Translations under genes and position numbers: made by a program | In this document: positions 46,205 to 58,300 of the stretch, in pieces | Layout of the letters: every line of letters starts with the position of its first letter | Position numbering within the stretch: the stretch's first letter is position 1 | Assembly (NCBI GenBank): GCA_016706685.1 | Contig: JADJJE010000004.1 | Coordinates: forward strand, 1 to 64,000 | Origin: Sandaracinaceae bacterium | Lineage (GTDB): Bacteria; Myxococcota_A; Polyangia; Polyangiales; Houyiibacteriaceae | DNA: 64,000 nucleotides | Direction: 5' to 3' | The notes under the pieces: model-generated | What the model saw: the letters and a program-made list of their open reading frames with translations, nothing else | Told to the model about the DNA's origin: nothing | Databases searched by the model: none

Positions 46205-48295
46205 GTGGCACACAACATCCCGATCTCGTTCAAGATCTACTCTGGCGACCAACTGGTCCGCACGGAGTCCCTCACGCAAGACATCATCAAGGTGGGCAAG
46301 CTGCAGTCCTCGCACTTGCGCATCGACGACGACAACGTCTCGCGCATGCACGCGGTGATCGAGGTCACCAGCCCGACGGAGGTGTTCATCATCGACCTCG
46401 GGTCCGCGTCTGGGACCATCGTGAACGGCAAGAAGGTGAACAAGGCGCAGCTCAACTCGGGTGACGAGCTCACCTTGGGTGGCAGCCGCGTGGTGGTGGA
46501 GATCGGCGCCGCCGTGGCAGCCGAGGCCCCCGCGCCCGCCGCGCCTCCGCCCCGTGCTCCTGCGCCGCCGCCCGTCAAGGCCGCCGCTCCGGCTGCGCCT
46601 GCGCCAGTGGCCGCTGCGCCCGCCGCGCCGCCCGCGCCCAAGCCAGCGGCTCCGGCGGCCCCCGTCGCGGCGGCGCCCCCGCCGCCCAAGCCGGCCGCGC
46701 CGGCCGCCAATCCGTTCGCGGCGGCCGCCACGGCCAACCCGTTCGGCGCCGCCAAGAAGCCGCTGCCAAACCCCTTCGCGCCGCCGCCTGCGTCCAGCGC
46801 CAGCAGCCGCTCGCTCGAGGGTGTGGACCTCAGCACCATCGACCCCGAGAAGCTGACCTACGGCGTCGTGGCCAGTGGCCCGCCCGTGGACCCCAACGAG
46901 GTCGAGACCTCCGCCCAGGCCCTCGAGGTCATGGTCATGTGGGGCAAGTCGGTCATGCACGTGGACCACTTGAGCCCAGCTCGGTCCTTCTACCTGGGTG
47001 AGCCCGAGGGCAAGGAAGAGGTGGATTACCTCATCTCGCCGGACATCATCGGGGTGCAGCGCATGCCCATGGTGGTGGTGTCGGGGAGCTCGATCGCCAT
47101 GGTGTTCCCGCAGGGAGCCGTGGGCGAGGTCACCATTGGCGACCAGTCCACCGCCATCGAGAGCATCAACCTCGGGGCTTGCCCCGAGGTGCCCAACGCC
47201 CAGCAGTACCTCATCCCCGAAGGCGCGATGGTTCGCGTCACGTGGAAGGGCTTCACCTTCATGGTTCGGTCCGTCAAGGCCGGCAAGAAGGTGGCCGTTG
47301 GGTTCTCGCTCGACTGGGTGCCGCTGGCATACATCGCCGGCGTCATGCTGTTCGTGGGCGCTCTGCTCACCGCCATGTACTTCTCGCCGCCCCCTGTGGC
47401 CGGCCTGAACAACGACATCATCGACCCGAACAGCCGCCTCGCGCAGTTCATCATCGAGCCGCCCGAGACCGAGGAGCCGCCCGAAGAGGAAGAGGCTCCC
47501 AGCGAGGATTCGGGCGGAACCGGCACGGCGCACGACGGCGAGAGCGGCGCCATGGGCGACGAGCAGGCCGAGCGCACCGACAACCACTACTCCATCCAGG
47601 GTGATGCCAACCCGGAAGACCAGCAGATGGCGCGCCAGGAGGCCCGCGAGCAGGCGGCCACCGCCGGTGTCGTCGGTGCTCTGGCGGCGTTGTCCGGCTC
47701 GTTCATGTCGCCCACGTCACCGTACGGCGGCGACCAGGCCATCGGTGCGGGCGAAATGAGCGCTCTCGGCGCGCTGACGGGATCGCAGGCCGGTTCCAAC
47801 TTCGGTATGGGCGGTCTCGGTCTGACGGGCACCGGTCGTGGTGGCGGCGGCTTCGGCCAGGGCACCATCGGCATGGGCACCATCGGCACCATCGGTCATG
47901 GCAGCGGACGTGGCACGGGCAGCGGCATCGGTGACGGTGGTGGGCTCGGCGATCGTCAGGCGTCGCGCCCCCAGATTCGTCCCGGTACGGCGGCCATCCG
48001 TGGTTCGCTCTCGGCCGACGTCATCCGCCGCGTGGTTCGTCGCCACCTCGGCGAGGTGCGCTTCTGCTACGAGCAGGCCCTGAACTCGCAGCCCGATCTC
48101 CGCGGCACCGTTTCGGTGCGCTGGATCATCTCGCCCACCGGCTCGGTCACCACCTCCACGGTCTCCGGCTCCACCCTCGGCAGCTCGCGCGTCGAGAGCT
48201 GCGTGGCCAGCGCGGTGCGTCGCTGGACCTTCCCGGCGCCCGACGGCGGCGGCCTGGTCTCCGTGACCTACCCGTTCACGCTCGAGTCCAACTGA
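46205..48295 (+). CDS. gltG: FHA-TM-TonB-like protein, GltG-like (AgmX/PglI C-terminal domain)
   Basis: 696 residues from the GTG at 46205, chosen because GGAGAAG lies seven bases before it. FHA domain at 24-100 with its key residues: Gly31, SRMH (47-50) and NG (74-75), so it should bind phosphothreonine. A Pro/Ala-rich linker follows, then a globular domain at about 240-365 (ALEVMVMWGKSVMHVDHLSP), one membrane helix at 375-394 and a Glu/Pro then Gly-rich periplasmic segment. The TonB-like AgmX/PglI domain is at about 585-696 (IRRVVRRHLGEVRFCYEQAL, RWIISPTGSVTTSTVSGSTL). GltG of Myxococcus has this layout and links the cytoplasmic platform to the outer membrane. FHA recognition implies control by a Ser/Thr kinase. 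Confidence 0.78.
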   Translation: MAHNIPISFKIYSGDQLVRTESLTQDIIKVGKLQSSHLRIDDDNVSRMHAVIEVTSPTEVFIIDLGSASGTIVNGKKVNKAQLNSGDELTLGGSRVVVEIGAAVAAEAPAPAAPPPRAPAPPPVKAAAPAAPAPVAAAPAAPPAPKPAAPAAPVAAAPPPPKPAAPAANPFAAAATANPFGAAKKPLPNPFAPPPASSASSRSLEGVDLSTIDPEKLTYGVVASGPPVDPNEVETSAQALEVMVMWGKSVMHVDHLSPARSFYLGEPEGKEEVDYLISPDIIGVQRMPMVVVSGSSIAMVFPQGAVGEVTIGDQSTAIESINLGACPEVPNAQQYLIPEGAMVRVTWKGFTFMVRSVKAGKKVAVGFSLDWVPLAYIAGVMLFVGALLTAMYFSPPPVAGLNNDIIDPNSRLAQFIIEPPETEEPPEEEEAPSEDSGGTGTAHDGESGAMGDEQAERTDNHYSIQGDANPEDQQMARQEAREQAATAGVVGALAALSGSFMSPTSPYGGDQAIGAGEMSALGALTGSQAGSNFGMGGLGLTGTGRGGGGFGQGTIGMGTIGTIGHGSGRGTGSGIGDGGGLGDRQASRPQIRPGTAAIRGSLSADVIRRVVRRHLGEVRFCYEQALNSQPDLRGTVSVRWIISPTGSVTTSTVSGSTLGSSRVESCVASAVRRWTFPAPDGGGLVSVTYPFTLESN

Positions 48296-48321
48296 CCCTC
48301 CTCCGAGGCTGAACCTCGAAG

Positions 48322-48350
48322 CGGCGCCTTCCTCTGGGAGGCGCCGTTTT
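48322..48350 (+). terminator. Intrinsic terminator after gltG
   Basis: CGGCGCC (48322-48328) pairs with GGCGCCG (48340-48346), with inner TCC/GGA pairing, followed by TTTTCG. It starts 27 bases after the gltG stop and is a textbook rho-independent terminator. Confidence 0.85.
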
Positions 48351-48431
48351 CGTCTCTGCGGCGAACAACGTGCAAGTGAGCAAAGTTTTGCATTGTGATC
48401 TCCGTCCCGAATTCCGTACCATCGGTGCCCC

Positions 48432-49298
48432 ATGAGCCGGCTTCAGACCATCGGTTTTTCACTGGTTTTTTTCGTTATTTTGACCGGCGGGAATTGCTCC
48501 CGCGCGCGCGTGGAGTCCATGACTCACATGAACGCGGGTGTCGCGGCAGCGCGCACGGGTCGCTACGCCGACGCGAAGGAGTCGCTCGAACGAGCGATCG
48601 CGCTCGACGCCACCAACGATCAAGCCTTCTTCAACCTCGCGATCGTTCACATGGAGATGAGTGAGTGGGAGGTCGCCGAAGAGCACCTCAGCCGCGCCAT
48701 TTCGGTGAACCCCGCGCCAGCCGGCTACCACGAGAAGCTCGGCACCGTGCGCATGCAGCTCGAGGCGTGGGACCGCGCGAAGGAGGCCTTCGAGGCTGCC
48801 ATCGCCGCCGACGCAAACCTGTTCAAGGCCTATTTCAAGCTCGCCCAGTGCCTCGAGCGGCTCGATGATCCGCACGGTGCCCTCGTGAACTACACACAGT
48901 CCGCGCAGCGTGGCCCGCGCTTCATCGAGGCGTACATCGCGCTCGGTCGGCTCTACGCCGATCAAGGCTTCCCGGAGCTCGCCATCCGCGTGCTGCGCAG
49001 CGGCCTCGACGTGGCCATCCCGCGCACGGACGAGCAGGCTCAGCTCTACCACATCCTCGGCACCATCCAGCAGGAGCAGGGCAACCACGCGGCGGCCGTG
49101 GAGTCGTACCGCGCTGCGCTCGACATCCTGCCGGGCATGCCGGACGCGCTGTTCTCCATCGGCTGGACCTACGCGCTGATGGACAACCGCGAAGAGGCCA
49201 TTCGTTACCTCGAACTCTATGTCGCCGGCGCCGGCCCCAACGCCCCCGAGCACTACGTCCGCGCCGCGCAGACCAAGCTGACTCAGCTTCAACTGTAA
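48432..49298 (+). CDS. TPR lipoprotein of the glt-like cluster
   Basis: 288 residues. The N-terminus is a lipoprotein signal (GFSLVFFVILTGGNC). The mature protein is almost all TPR: about six motifs such as MNAGVAAARTGRYADAKESL, AFFNLAIVHMEMSEWEVAEE, AQLYHILGTIQQEQGNHAAA and ALFSIGWTYALMDNREEAIR. It probably sits in the outer-membrane inner leaflet and binds partner proteins. It lies between gltG and the giant TPR gene, a place where Myxococcus has other Glt proteins, but I cannot match it to a named one. A terminator precedes it, so it needs its own promoter. Confidence 0.75.
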   Translation: MSRLQTIGFSLVFFVILTGGNCSRARVESMTHMNAGVAAARTGRYADAKESLERAIALDATNDQAFFNLAIVHMEMSEWEVAEEHLSRAISVNPAPAGYHEKLGTVRMQLEAWDRAKEAFEAAIAADANLFKAYFKLAQCLERLDDPHGALVNYTQSAQRGPRFIEAYIALGRLYADQGFPELAIRVLRSGLDVAIPRTDEQAQLYHILGTIQQEQGNHAAAVESYRAALDILPGMPDALFSIGWTYALMDNREEAIRYLELYVAGAGPNAPEHYVRAAQTKLTQLQL

Positions 49299-49387
49299 GC
49301 GCCCCCAGACTTCAACCCAGAGACGACGGGCGCGACTGCTTCGAGTAGCGAAGAGCGCGACCCTATCATTCAGCGGGAATCAAGAGC

Positions 49388-52300
49388 ATGTCCGACGAGC
49401 ACGAGATCGACGACACCGCAGCAGCAGAAGAGACGACCACGCAGGACGGCGCCGAGAGCGACACGTCAGCGGCGGCCCCAGCGGGCGAGCCGGTCTCCAT
49501 GGAGCTGAGCGCCGCGGAGCTGGCCAAGATTGCCGAGTTCGACGAGGCGCTCGAGAAGTTCGAAGGACAGAAGCGCTGGTCGGACTACATCCGGACGCTG
49601 CTGCAGAAGGCCGACCTCTATCGCGACCCCGTGATGAAGGCCAACCTGTACCGCGCGGCCGGCATGCTCTACCTGGACCGCTCGAGCAACCAAGCCGAGG
49701 CCATCAAGTGCTTCGAGCGCGTGCTCGAGGTGGCGCCCAACGACGTGGAGTCGATGACGCGCCTCAAGGAGATGTACGAGAAGCGCCGCGACTGGGAGAG
49801 CCTCATCGGCATCATGGGTCGTGAGGCCGAGATGCTGGACCCGGCCGACCGGCCCATGCGCTTCGTCGAGATGGCCGAGCTGGCCACCGAGCGCCTGCGC
49901 AAGCCCGACGTCTGCATCGACCTGTGGAAGCGCGTGCTCACGGTGGACCCGTCGAACGCGGCCGCCCTCGACGCCCTGTCCAACCTCTACGAGCGTGCGC
50001 GCGAGTGGGAGCCCCTGGCGGGCGTCCTCGAGGTGCTCTGCGCCGCGCACACGGACCAGACCAAGCTGCTGGCCGACCTGCAGAAGCTCGGCATGATCTA
50101 CGCCGACAAGATCGGCGACGACGCGGGCGCCGTGCGCGCGTTCCAGCGCGTCCTCACGCTGGACCCGAACGACCGTCGTGCGCAGGAGCAGCTCAAGCGT
50201 CGCTACGTGGCGCTCAAGGCCTGGGACGAGCTCGAAGAGTTCTACGCCGAGAGCGAGAAGTGGGACGAGCTCATCCGCCTCATCGAGAAGGAGTCGGAGA
50301 CCAAGGAGACGCCCGACAGCGAGAAGATCTCGCTGCTGTTCCGCGCTGCGCGCCTCTGGGAAGAGAAGAAGGAGAAGCCCGATCGGGCCGCTCGCGCCTA
50401 TGAAAAGGTGCTGGAGATCGACCCGGACAACCTGCAGGCGGCGGAGTCGCTCTCGCCCATCTACGAGGCCGCGAACGATCCGCGCAAGCTCGTGGCGGTC
50501 TACGAGGTGCGTCTGCGCCACGTGGTGGATCCCGACCAGCGCGTGGCCCTGCTGCGTGAGACCGGTCTGCTCTACGAGGAGCGCCTGCGCGCCCCCGAGC
50601 AGGCGTTCGAGAAGTACCTCGAGGCCTTCGCCCTCGCGCCCCACCAAGAGGTCGTGCGCGAAGACGTCGACCGTCTGTCGGCCGGTGTCGAAGGTGGCGT
50701 CACGCGCGTCATCGCGGCGTACTCGAGCGCTATCGAAGGCGGGTCCGATCCTGCCGAGGTGACCGAGCTGCGCATGAGCTTCGGCGGCGTGCTCACTCAG
50801 GCGGGCCGCATCGACGACGCCATCGCGCAGTACCGCGTCGTCTACGACGAGGTGCCCGATCACGAAGGCGCCATCTCCGCGCTGGCCGAGCTCTACCGGC
50901 AGACCAGCCGCTTCAGCGACATGCTGGGCATCTACGACCGGCGCATGGAGCTCGAGACGGACCCCGAGGCGCGCCGCCAGATGGCCTACGCGCGCGCTTC
51001 GCTGTTCGTGAACGAGCTGGCCGACCCCGCGCACGCCGTCGAGGCGTACCAAGCGATCTTGTCGGAGTACGGCGACGCCGAGGTGGACGCGTACCGCGCG
51101 CTCGACGAGCTCTTCGAAGGGCAGGGCCGCTGGTCCGACTTCGCCGACACCGTGGAGCGCCGAATCCTGCTGGCCGAGTCGCCGGAGGAAGAGGCCGCCC
51201 TCAAGTTCCGCCTGGGCCGCGCGCTCGAAGAGCACCTGGACCAGAAGCCGCGTGCGGTGGAGCTCTACAACGAGGTCGTCACCACGCTCCCGGAGCATGA
51301 CGGCGCACGCGAGGCGCTCGAGGCGTTGCTCGTGGACGAGTCGGTGGGGGTCCAGGCCGCCCGCATCCTCGTGCCCATCTACCAGGTGCGTGAAGAGAAC
51401 GAACGCCTCATCCGCGCGCTGCGCGTGCTGCACCGCGGCACCACGGAAGCGGACGAACGGCTCGAGCTGCTCACGCAAATCGGTGACGTCTACGCGTACC
51501 AGATCGAGAACCCGCAGAAGGCCTTCGACGCCTTCTGTGAAGCCCTGCGCGAGGTCCCCTCGGACGCGGGCACGCTGGCGCGACTCGAGGCCATGGCCAT
51601 CGAGCAAGAGAACTTCGCGCCGCTGGTGGAGCTCGTCAGCGAGCTGGCAGGTGGCGTGCAGGACACCGACCTGGCGCGCACGCTGTGGATCAAGGCAGCG
51701 CAGATCTACGACACGCAGCTCGGCAACGTGGACGGCGCGGTGGGGGCGTACCGCAAGGTGCTGGACCTCGACCCGGCCGACCTCGAAGTGCTCGAAGCGC
51801 TCGAGAACCTCTACCGCCGTACGGAGCGCTGGAGCGACCTGGTGGGCGTGCTTCGCAGCCGCGTCGCCATCTCCACCGATGGGGCCGAGCAGGAGCAGCT
51901 GCTCTCGCAGATGGCGCTCATCCACGACGAGTACCTCTCGCAGCCCGACGCGGCCATCTCGCTGCACCGCGAGATCCTGGAGATCGACCCGGCCAGCTCG
52001 AACGCGCTCGCCGCGCTCGACAGCCTCTTCGCGCGCCAGGAGATGTGGACCGAGCTGGCGGACAACGTGGACCGTCAGCTGGCCATGGCGGACGACCCGG
52101 ATCGCCAGGTCGAGCTGATGCTGCAGCTCGCGCAGCTGCGCGAGACGCGCATGAACGCGACGGATGCGGCCATCGAGATCTACCGCAACGTCCTGGATCG
52201 TGACGCCTCCAACCCGGCGGCGGCGGGGGCCCTCGAGCGCCTGCTGCAGCAGCCCGAGCATCAGGTGGTCATCGCCGAGATCCTCGAGCCCATCTACCTC

Positions 52301-55300
52301 ACGCACGGTGAGTACCAGAAGCTCATCGGCGTCCACGAAATCCAGGCCACCCACGCCAGCTCGCCCGAGCGCCGCGTGCAGCTCCTGCATCGCATCAGCG
52401 AGCTGAACGAAGAGGCCCTGGACGACTCGCAGGCCGCGTTCACCGCCATGGCGCGCGCCCTCGCAGAGGACCCGGCCAACGCCACCACCCAGGCCCAGCT
52501 CGACCGCCTGAACCTGGTCATCGGTGGGGCCGAGCAGCTCGCTGTCGTCTACGAGCAGCGGGTCGCCTCCGTGGAAGACCCCGTCCTCGCGGCCAGCCTG
52601 TACGTCAAGGCCGCCGAGATCCGCGAAGAGCAGCTGGGCGACACCGAGCGCGCCATCCAGCACTACCGTCGCGTGCTCGAGCTGGACGACCAGCACCTCG
52701 AGGCGGCCAGCGCCCTCGAGCGCCTGTTCCATCTGAGCGAGCGCTACGAGGACCTGGCGTCCATCTACCTGACCAAGTCCAAGATGCTCACGGAGCCGGA
52801 CGAGCAGAAGGCGCACCTCTTCCGTGGCGCGCAGATCTACGAAGAGCTGCTCGAGCGTCCCGAGTCGGCCATCGCCGTCTACGGCAAGGTCCTCGAGATC
52901 GACACCGAGGACCAGCAGGCGCTCGACAAGCTCATCGAGCTGCACCTGCGCCTCGACCAGTGGCCGCAGCTCTTGTCGGTGTACGAGCGCAAGGCCGACA
53001 TCGTCTACGACCCAGACGAGAAGAAGCGCATCTACGTGCAGATGGGTGCCGTCTACGAGCACGAGCTCAACGACCCGGCCAAGGCGGTCGACACCTACCA
53101 GCGCATCCTCGAGATCGACCCCGAGGACCTGACGGCCATCCAGCGCCTCGACCAGCTCTACCAGACCACCCAGAACTGGCCGGAGCTCATGAGCGTGCTC
53201 GAGCGTGAGGCCGAGCTGGCGCAGGAGCCGATGGAGGTCATCAGCTACCGCTACCGCATCGCGGAGCTGTGGCATCGCCGCCTGAACGACTCCAACCGCG
53301 CGGTGGATATCTACCGCGACATCCTGGACGTGGACCCCGGTCACGCACCCACCACGGCAGCGCTCGAGGCCATGATCGCCGAGGGCACCGAGGCCGTCGC
53401 GGCGGCTGGCGTGCTCGAGCCGGTCTACCGTCAACTGGGTGAGTCGGCGCGGCTCATCGCCGTGCACGAAGTGCAGATCCGCTACGAAGAGGACAAGGGC
53501 CGCTCGGTGGAGCTCCTCCATCAGGTGGCCGAGCTGCACGAGGTGCACCTCGACCAGACGCGCGAGGCCTTCAACGCCTACGCACGCGCGCTGCCGCTCG
53601 ACAACGCCAACGAGGTCACGCTGGGCTCGCTCCAGCGCCTCGCCGACGTGGTGGACGGCTGGAACGACGTCACGCGGCTGTACGATGTGGAGGTCGAGCG
53701 CATCCGTCAGGCCGCCCCGGACGACGTGGTGGACATGGCGCTGCGCACCGCCCAGATCTACGAGGTGCAGGTGGGTGACGTGGACCGCGCCATCGATCGC
53801 TACACGATCGTGCTCGGCGCGGACGACATGAACCTCGAGGCGATCAACGCCCTCGATCGCCTGTACGAGGGCACGGAGCGCTTCGCCGAGCTGGCGGGCG
53901 TACTGCAGCGGCAGATCCAGGTCGCGGCCACGCCGGACGACATCCTCAACAACCAGTTCCGCCTCGGGCAGGTGTATCAGCACCACCTGGCGGACGTGGA
54001 CAGCGCCATCGAGCAGTACCGCGAGATCCTCGCGGCTGCGCCCGAACACCAGCCCGCCATGAGCGCGCTCGAGCTGCTCTTCGCGGAGGGCGTGCGTCCG
54101 CTCGTCATCGGCGAGATCGTCGAGCCCATCTATCGGATGAGCGAGTCGTGGGACCGCCTGCTCAACGTGCACGAGGTGCAGCTCAACTACCAGAGCGACC
54201 CGCACGAGCGCGTGCACATGATGCAGCGCATCGCGGAGATCGCCGAGGAGCGTGCGGCCGACCATGACCGCGCGTACGTCTGGGTGCAGCGCGCGCTGCT
54301 CGAAGACCCGAGCAACGAGCAGACGCTGGCCGAGGTAGAGCGCCTCGGCTCGGTGCTGGACCACTGGGGGCAGCTCGCCAACACCTACGTGGACGCGCTG
54401 GCGCGCACCACGGACGCCGAGCAGAAGGTGGCTCTCGGGAAGCGCCTCGCGCGCGTCTACGAAGAAGAGCTGGCCGACGTCGCGCGCGCCGAGGAGACCT
54501 TCCGCTACGTGCTCAGCGTGAACCCGCGCGACATCGAGTCGCTCGAGGCGCTGGACCGCATCTACGTCGCCAACGGCGCGCACCACGCCCTCTCCGAGGT
54601 GCTGAAGCTGCGGGCTGTCGCCACCGAGGACAACGTCGACAAGGTTGAGCTGAGCTTCCGGCTCGGCAACGTGCTCGAAGATCAGCTCGGCCGGACGGCC
54701 GAGGCCATCGCGGTCTACCGCAACATCCTCGACACGCTCGAGCCCGAGCACGCGGACAGCATCCGTGCGCTGCAGGTCATCTACACGCGCCAGGAAGACT
54801 GGGCGAACCTGTTCGCGGTGTTCCAGAAGGAACTCACGGTCGTCTTCGGCGACGCGCAGCAGGGCGACATCACCGCCAAGATGGCGCGCCTCGCCACGGT
54901 GGAGCTGGGCAACCCGGAGCAGGGCGTCACGCTCTGGAAGCAGGTGCTCGAGCTGCGTGGTGAAGACGTCGAGGCGCTCAACGCCCTCGGCTCCATCTAC
55001 GCGAACGCGGAGCAGTGGAAGGACCTCGTGGACGTGCTGGAGCGCGAGGTCGCCATCACGGAGGACGAGGAGCAGCGCAAGGCCATCTACACGGACCTCG
55101 GTCGCGTCTTCTACGAGAAGCTCGAGAAGGACCGCAACGCGCTGGACGCTTGGGAAGAGGTCCTGGCCATCGAGCCCGGCAACACCGTGGCCCTCGCGAA
55201 CATCAGCGAGATCTACCGTGCGGCCAAGCAGTGGCACGAGCTGGCCGACGCGCTGCACCGCACCGTGGACGCAGGCGCGGCCACCATGGACGACGGGGCG

Positions 55301-58300
55301 ATCACGCACGTCTACATGCAGCTCGGTCACCTGTACTGCACGGAGCTCGAGCAGCCGCTCGACGCCGCCGAGGCATACCGCAACGCGCTGGACGTGAACC
55401 CCGGCCACACCAACGCGCTGGCGGCCCTCGAGGTCATCTACCGCAAGGAGGGCATGTGGGAAGAGGCCATCGGCGTCATGGAGCAGCGCGTCACGGCGCT
55501 CCAGAACCCGAACGACAAGATCGCCCAGCTGCTCTCCATCGCGAATGCGTGGGCGGGTGAGTACGGCGACGCAGACCGCGGCACCAGCGCCTTCCAGCGC
55601 ATCGCGGATCTCGCGCCCATGCACAACGTGGCGTTCTCACGCCTCGAGGCTCTGCACACGTCGGCCGGACGCTGGGAGGACTTGATCGAGGTCTACGTCC
55701 AGCGCGTCGAGAACACGGACAGCGCCGAAGAGCAGGTCACGCTGCTGTGGAAGGTGGCCGAGGTCAACGAGGTCAAGCTCCAGCAGCTGGACCAGTCGTT
55801 CGACGCCCTGCTCCTTGCCTGGAACGTGGACTTCACGAACCACGCCACGGCCGAGAAGCTCGAGGCGGTCACACGCAAGACCAAGAAGTGGAACGACCTC
55901 TTGGCGGCGTCCAACGGCGCTCTGCAAGAGACCGACGACGCGGCGACCAAGATCGCCATCTGCCTCAACTGCGCCAAGTGGTACGGCCAGGAGCTCGGGC
56001 ACCCCGAGTACGCCATCCCGTACTACCAGCAGATCCTGGCCATCGACCCGAACAACGTGCCGGCCATGCAGCAGATGGCGGAGCTCTACCGCTCCACCAA
56101 GCAGTGGGACACGCTGGCCCAGGTGCTCGGCCGCTTGGTCGAGATGACCGACGACCCGGACGTCTTGGCAGAGACCTACGTGCAGATGGGCGTCCTGGCG
56201 GACACCCAGCTCAACATCCCGGAGCAGGCGGGTCAGTACTACGCCCAGGCGCTCGAGGTGGCCCCCGCAAACGTCGCCGCGCTCACCGCCCTCGAGGGTG
56301 TGCACCGTCGCGAGCAGCGCTTCCCAGAGCTGCTCTCCATCCTGCAGCGCAAGGCTGCGGCCCTCACCGAGCCGAAGGCCGTGCTGGCCGCGAAGCTGCA
56401 GGTCGCCGAGGTCCTCGAGGACCGCATGGGCAAGCCCGCCGACGGCATCCGCGTCTACCGCGAGGTGTTCGAGGCCGACAGCTCCAACATCGTCGCCATG
56501 AAGGGCCTCGAGCGGCTCTACGCGCAGACCGCGCAATACCAGGGTCTGCTCGAGGTGCTGGAGCGTCAGCTCGAGATCGCCGAGACGGAGCGCGAGCGCA
56601 TCGCGCTGTTGACGCGCATCGCGCTCATGCAGGAAGAGGAGTTCGTGCGTCCCGCCGTGGCCGCCGACCGCCTCGAGCAGGTGGTGGACATCGACCCGAA
56701 CCATGAGCCCTCGCTCAACGGTTTGGCGCGCCTCTACCGCGGCATGCAGCAGTGGGACAAGCTCATCGACACCTACGAGCGGCACGTCCAAGCCACCCCC
56801 GACCGCATCGAGAAGATTCGCCTCTACAAGGCGTCGGGTGAGGTGTTCGCGGTTCAGCTCAAGGACGTCGATCGCGCCATCGACAGCTACTTGAACGCGC
56901 TCTCGGTGGACAGCACCGAGGTGCAGACGCTGGACGCCCTCACGCGGCTCTACGAGCAGCGTGGCGACCACAGCTCCGCGCTCGACATGATGGACCAGCT
57001 CTCGAAGCTGGTCAGCGACCCCGACGAGACCATCGACCTGCACTTCCGCATGGGTCGCATCCTCGAGGAGGAGCTGGGTGACCGTGGCGGTGCGCTCGAG
57101 CACTTCGAGGCGGCGCTAGACGTGAACCCGGGTCACCTGCCGTCGCTCGAGGCGTTGCGCAAGATCCACATCGACTCGGCGGACTGGCTCTCGGCCGCCA
57201 AGGCCCTCCACCAAGAGGTGGAGTACAACGAGCTCGAGCGCGTCAAGGGCGAGCGCCTCGTGCTGCTCGGTCAGGTGTACGCCAACAACCTCGACGAGCC
57301 CGAGAAGGCCGTGGAGTCGTTCGGTCGTGCCCTGGCGTTCGACTCGGAGAACGAAGACGCCGCGCTCCCGCTCGCGCAGCACTACTTCGACCTCGACAAC
57401 CACGCAGAGGCGTACCCGCTGCTCTACATGCTGAGCAAGCGCGCGGCGCGCCGTGAGCAAGAGGAGCAGCACCGCCTGGCCCTCATGCTGGGTCAGTCCG
57501 CGCTCGTGGTGGGCAACACCGAAGAGGCGATCAAGGCCTACAACAAGGCCTACTCCATCGACTCGGCGCACCTGCCCTCGCTCACCGGCGTGGCGGCGGC
57601 CTACTACGCGGCGGCCGACTGGGAGAAGGCTTTCAAGTTCTACCAGATGCTGCTGGTGCATCACCGCGACTCCCTCGGGCGCGAGGAGATCACCGACATC
57701 TTCTATCGCTTGGGTGTGGTCAAGCGCGAGCAGAACGAGAAGCGCAAGGCGCTCAACATGTTCGACAAGGCGCTGGAGGAAGACAACTTCCACCGGCCCA
57801 CGCTCGAGGCCGTCATCGGGCTCTACGAAGAGCAGCAGAAGTGGGACCAGGTCATCCACTACAAGAAGCAGATCCTCGAGGTCTCCACGAGCGACGACGA
57901 GCGCTTCAACTTGAACGTGGAGATCGGCGATCTCTGGAACGACAAGCAGAAGAACCCGGGCAAGGCCATCGAGTCCTACAAGGAAGCGACCTACCTCAAG
58001 CCGGAAGATCACCCCGTCCTGCACAAGCTCTTGGCCGCGTACCAGCGCACCAAGCAGTGGGAAGAGGCCATCGACATCATCGAGCAGATCTCGGCGGCCG
58101 ATAAGCGCGACGTGGCTCGCGCGAAGTTCAGCTACACCGTGGCCGTCATTCGGCGCGACGAGCTGAAGGACGTGGACGGCGCCATCGACAAGTTCAACGA
58201 GGCGCTCGACACCAACCCGAAGGAGCTGAAGGCCTTCGAGGCCATCAACAAGATCCTCACGGAGAAGAAGGACTGGAAGGGCCTCGAGCGTGCGTACCGC

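Noticed and set aside
48380..48431. TTGCAT-based promoter for the TPR lipoprotein gene
   Set aside because: The only -10-like sequence (TACCAT) is 24 bases away, outside normal spacing, so the call was not made although a promoter must exist after the terminator at 48322.
49466..55624. A 2052-codon open frame on the minus strand opposite the giant TPR gene
   Set aside because: It is the antisense shadow of high-GC repetitive TPR codons: composition is His/Leu/Val/Arg-rich with no domains, and the plus-strand frame has clear TPR periodicity. The same applies to other long antisense frames at 57116-60607, 61044-62762, 39111-41489 and 86-1996.
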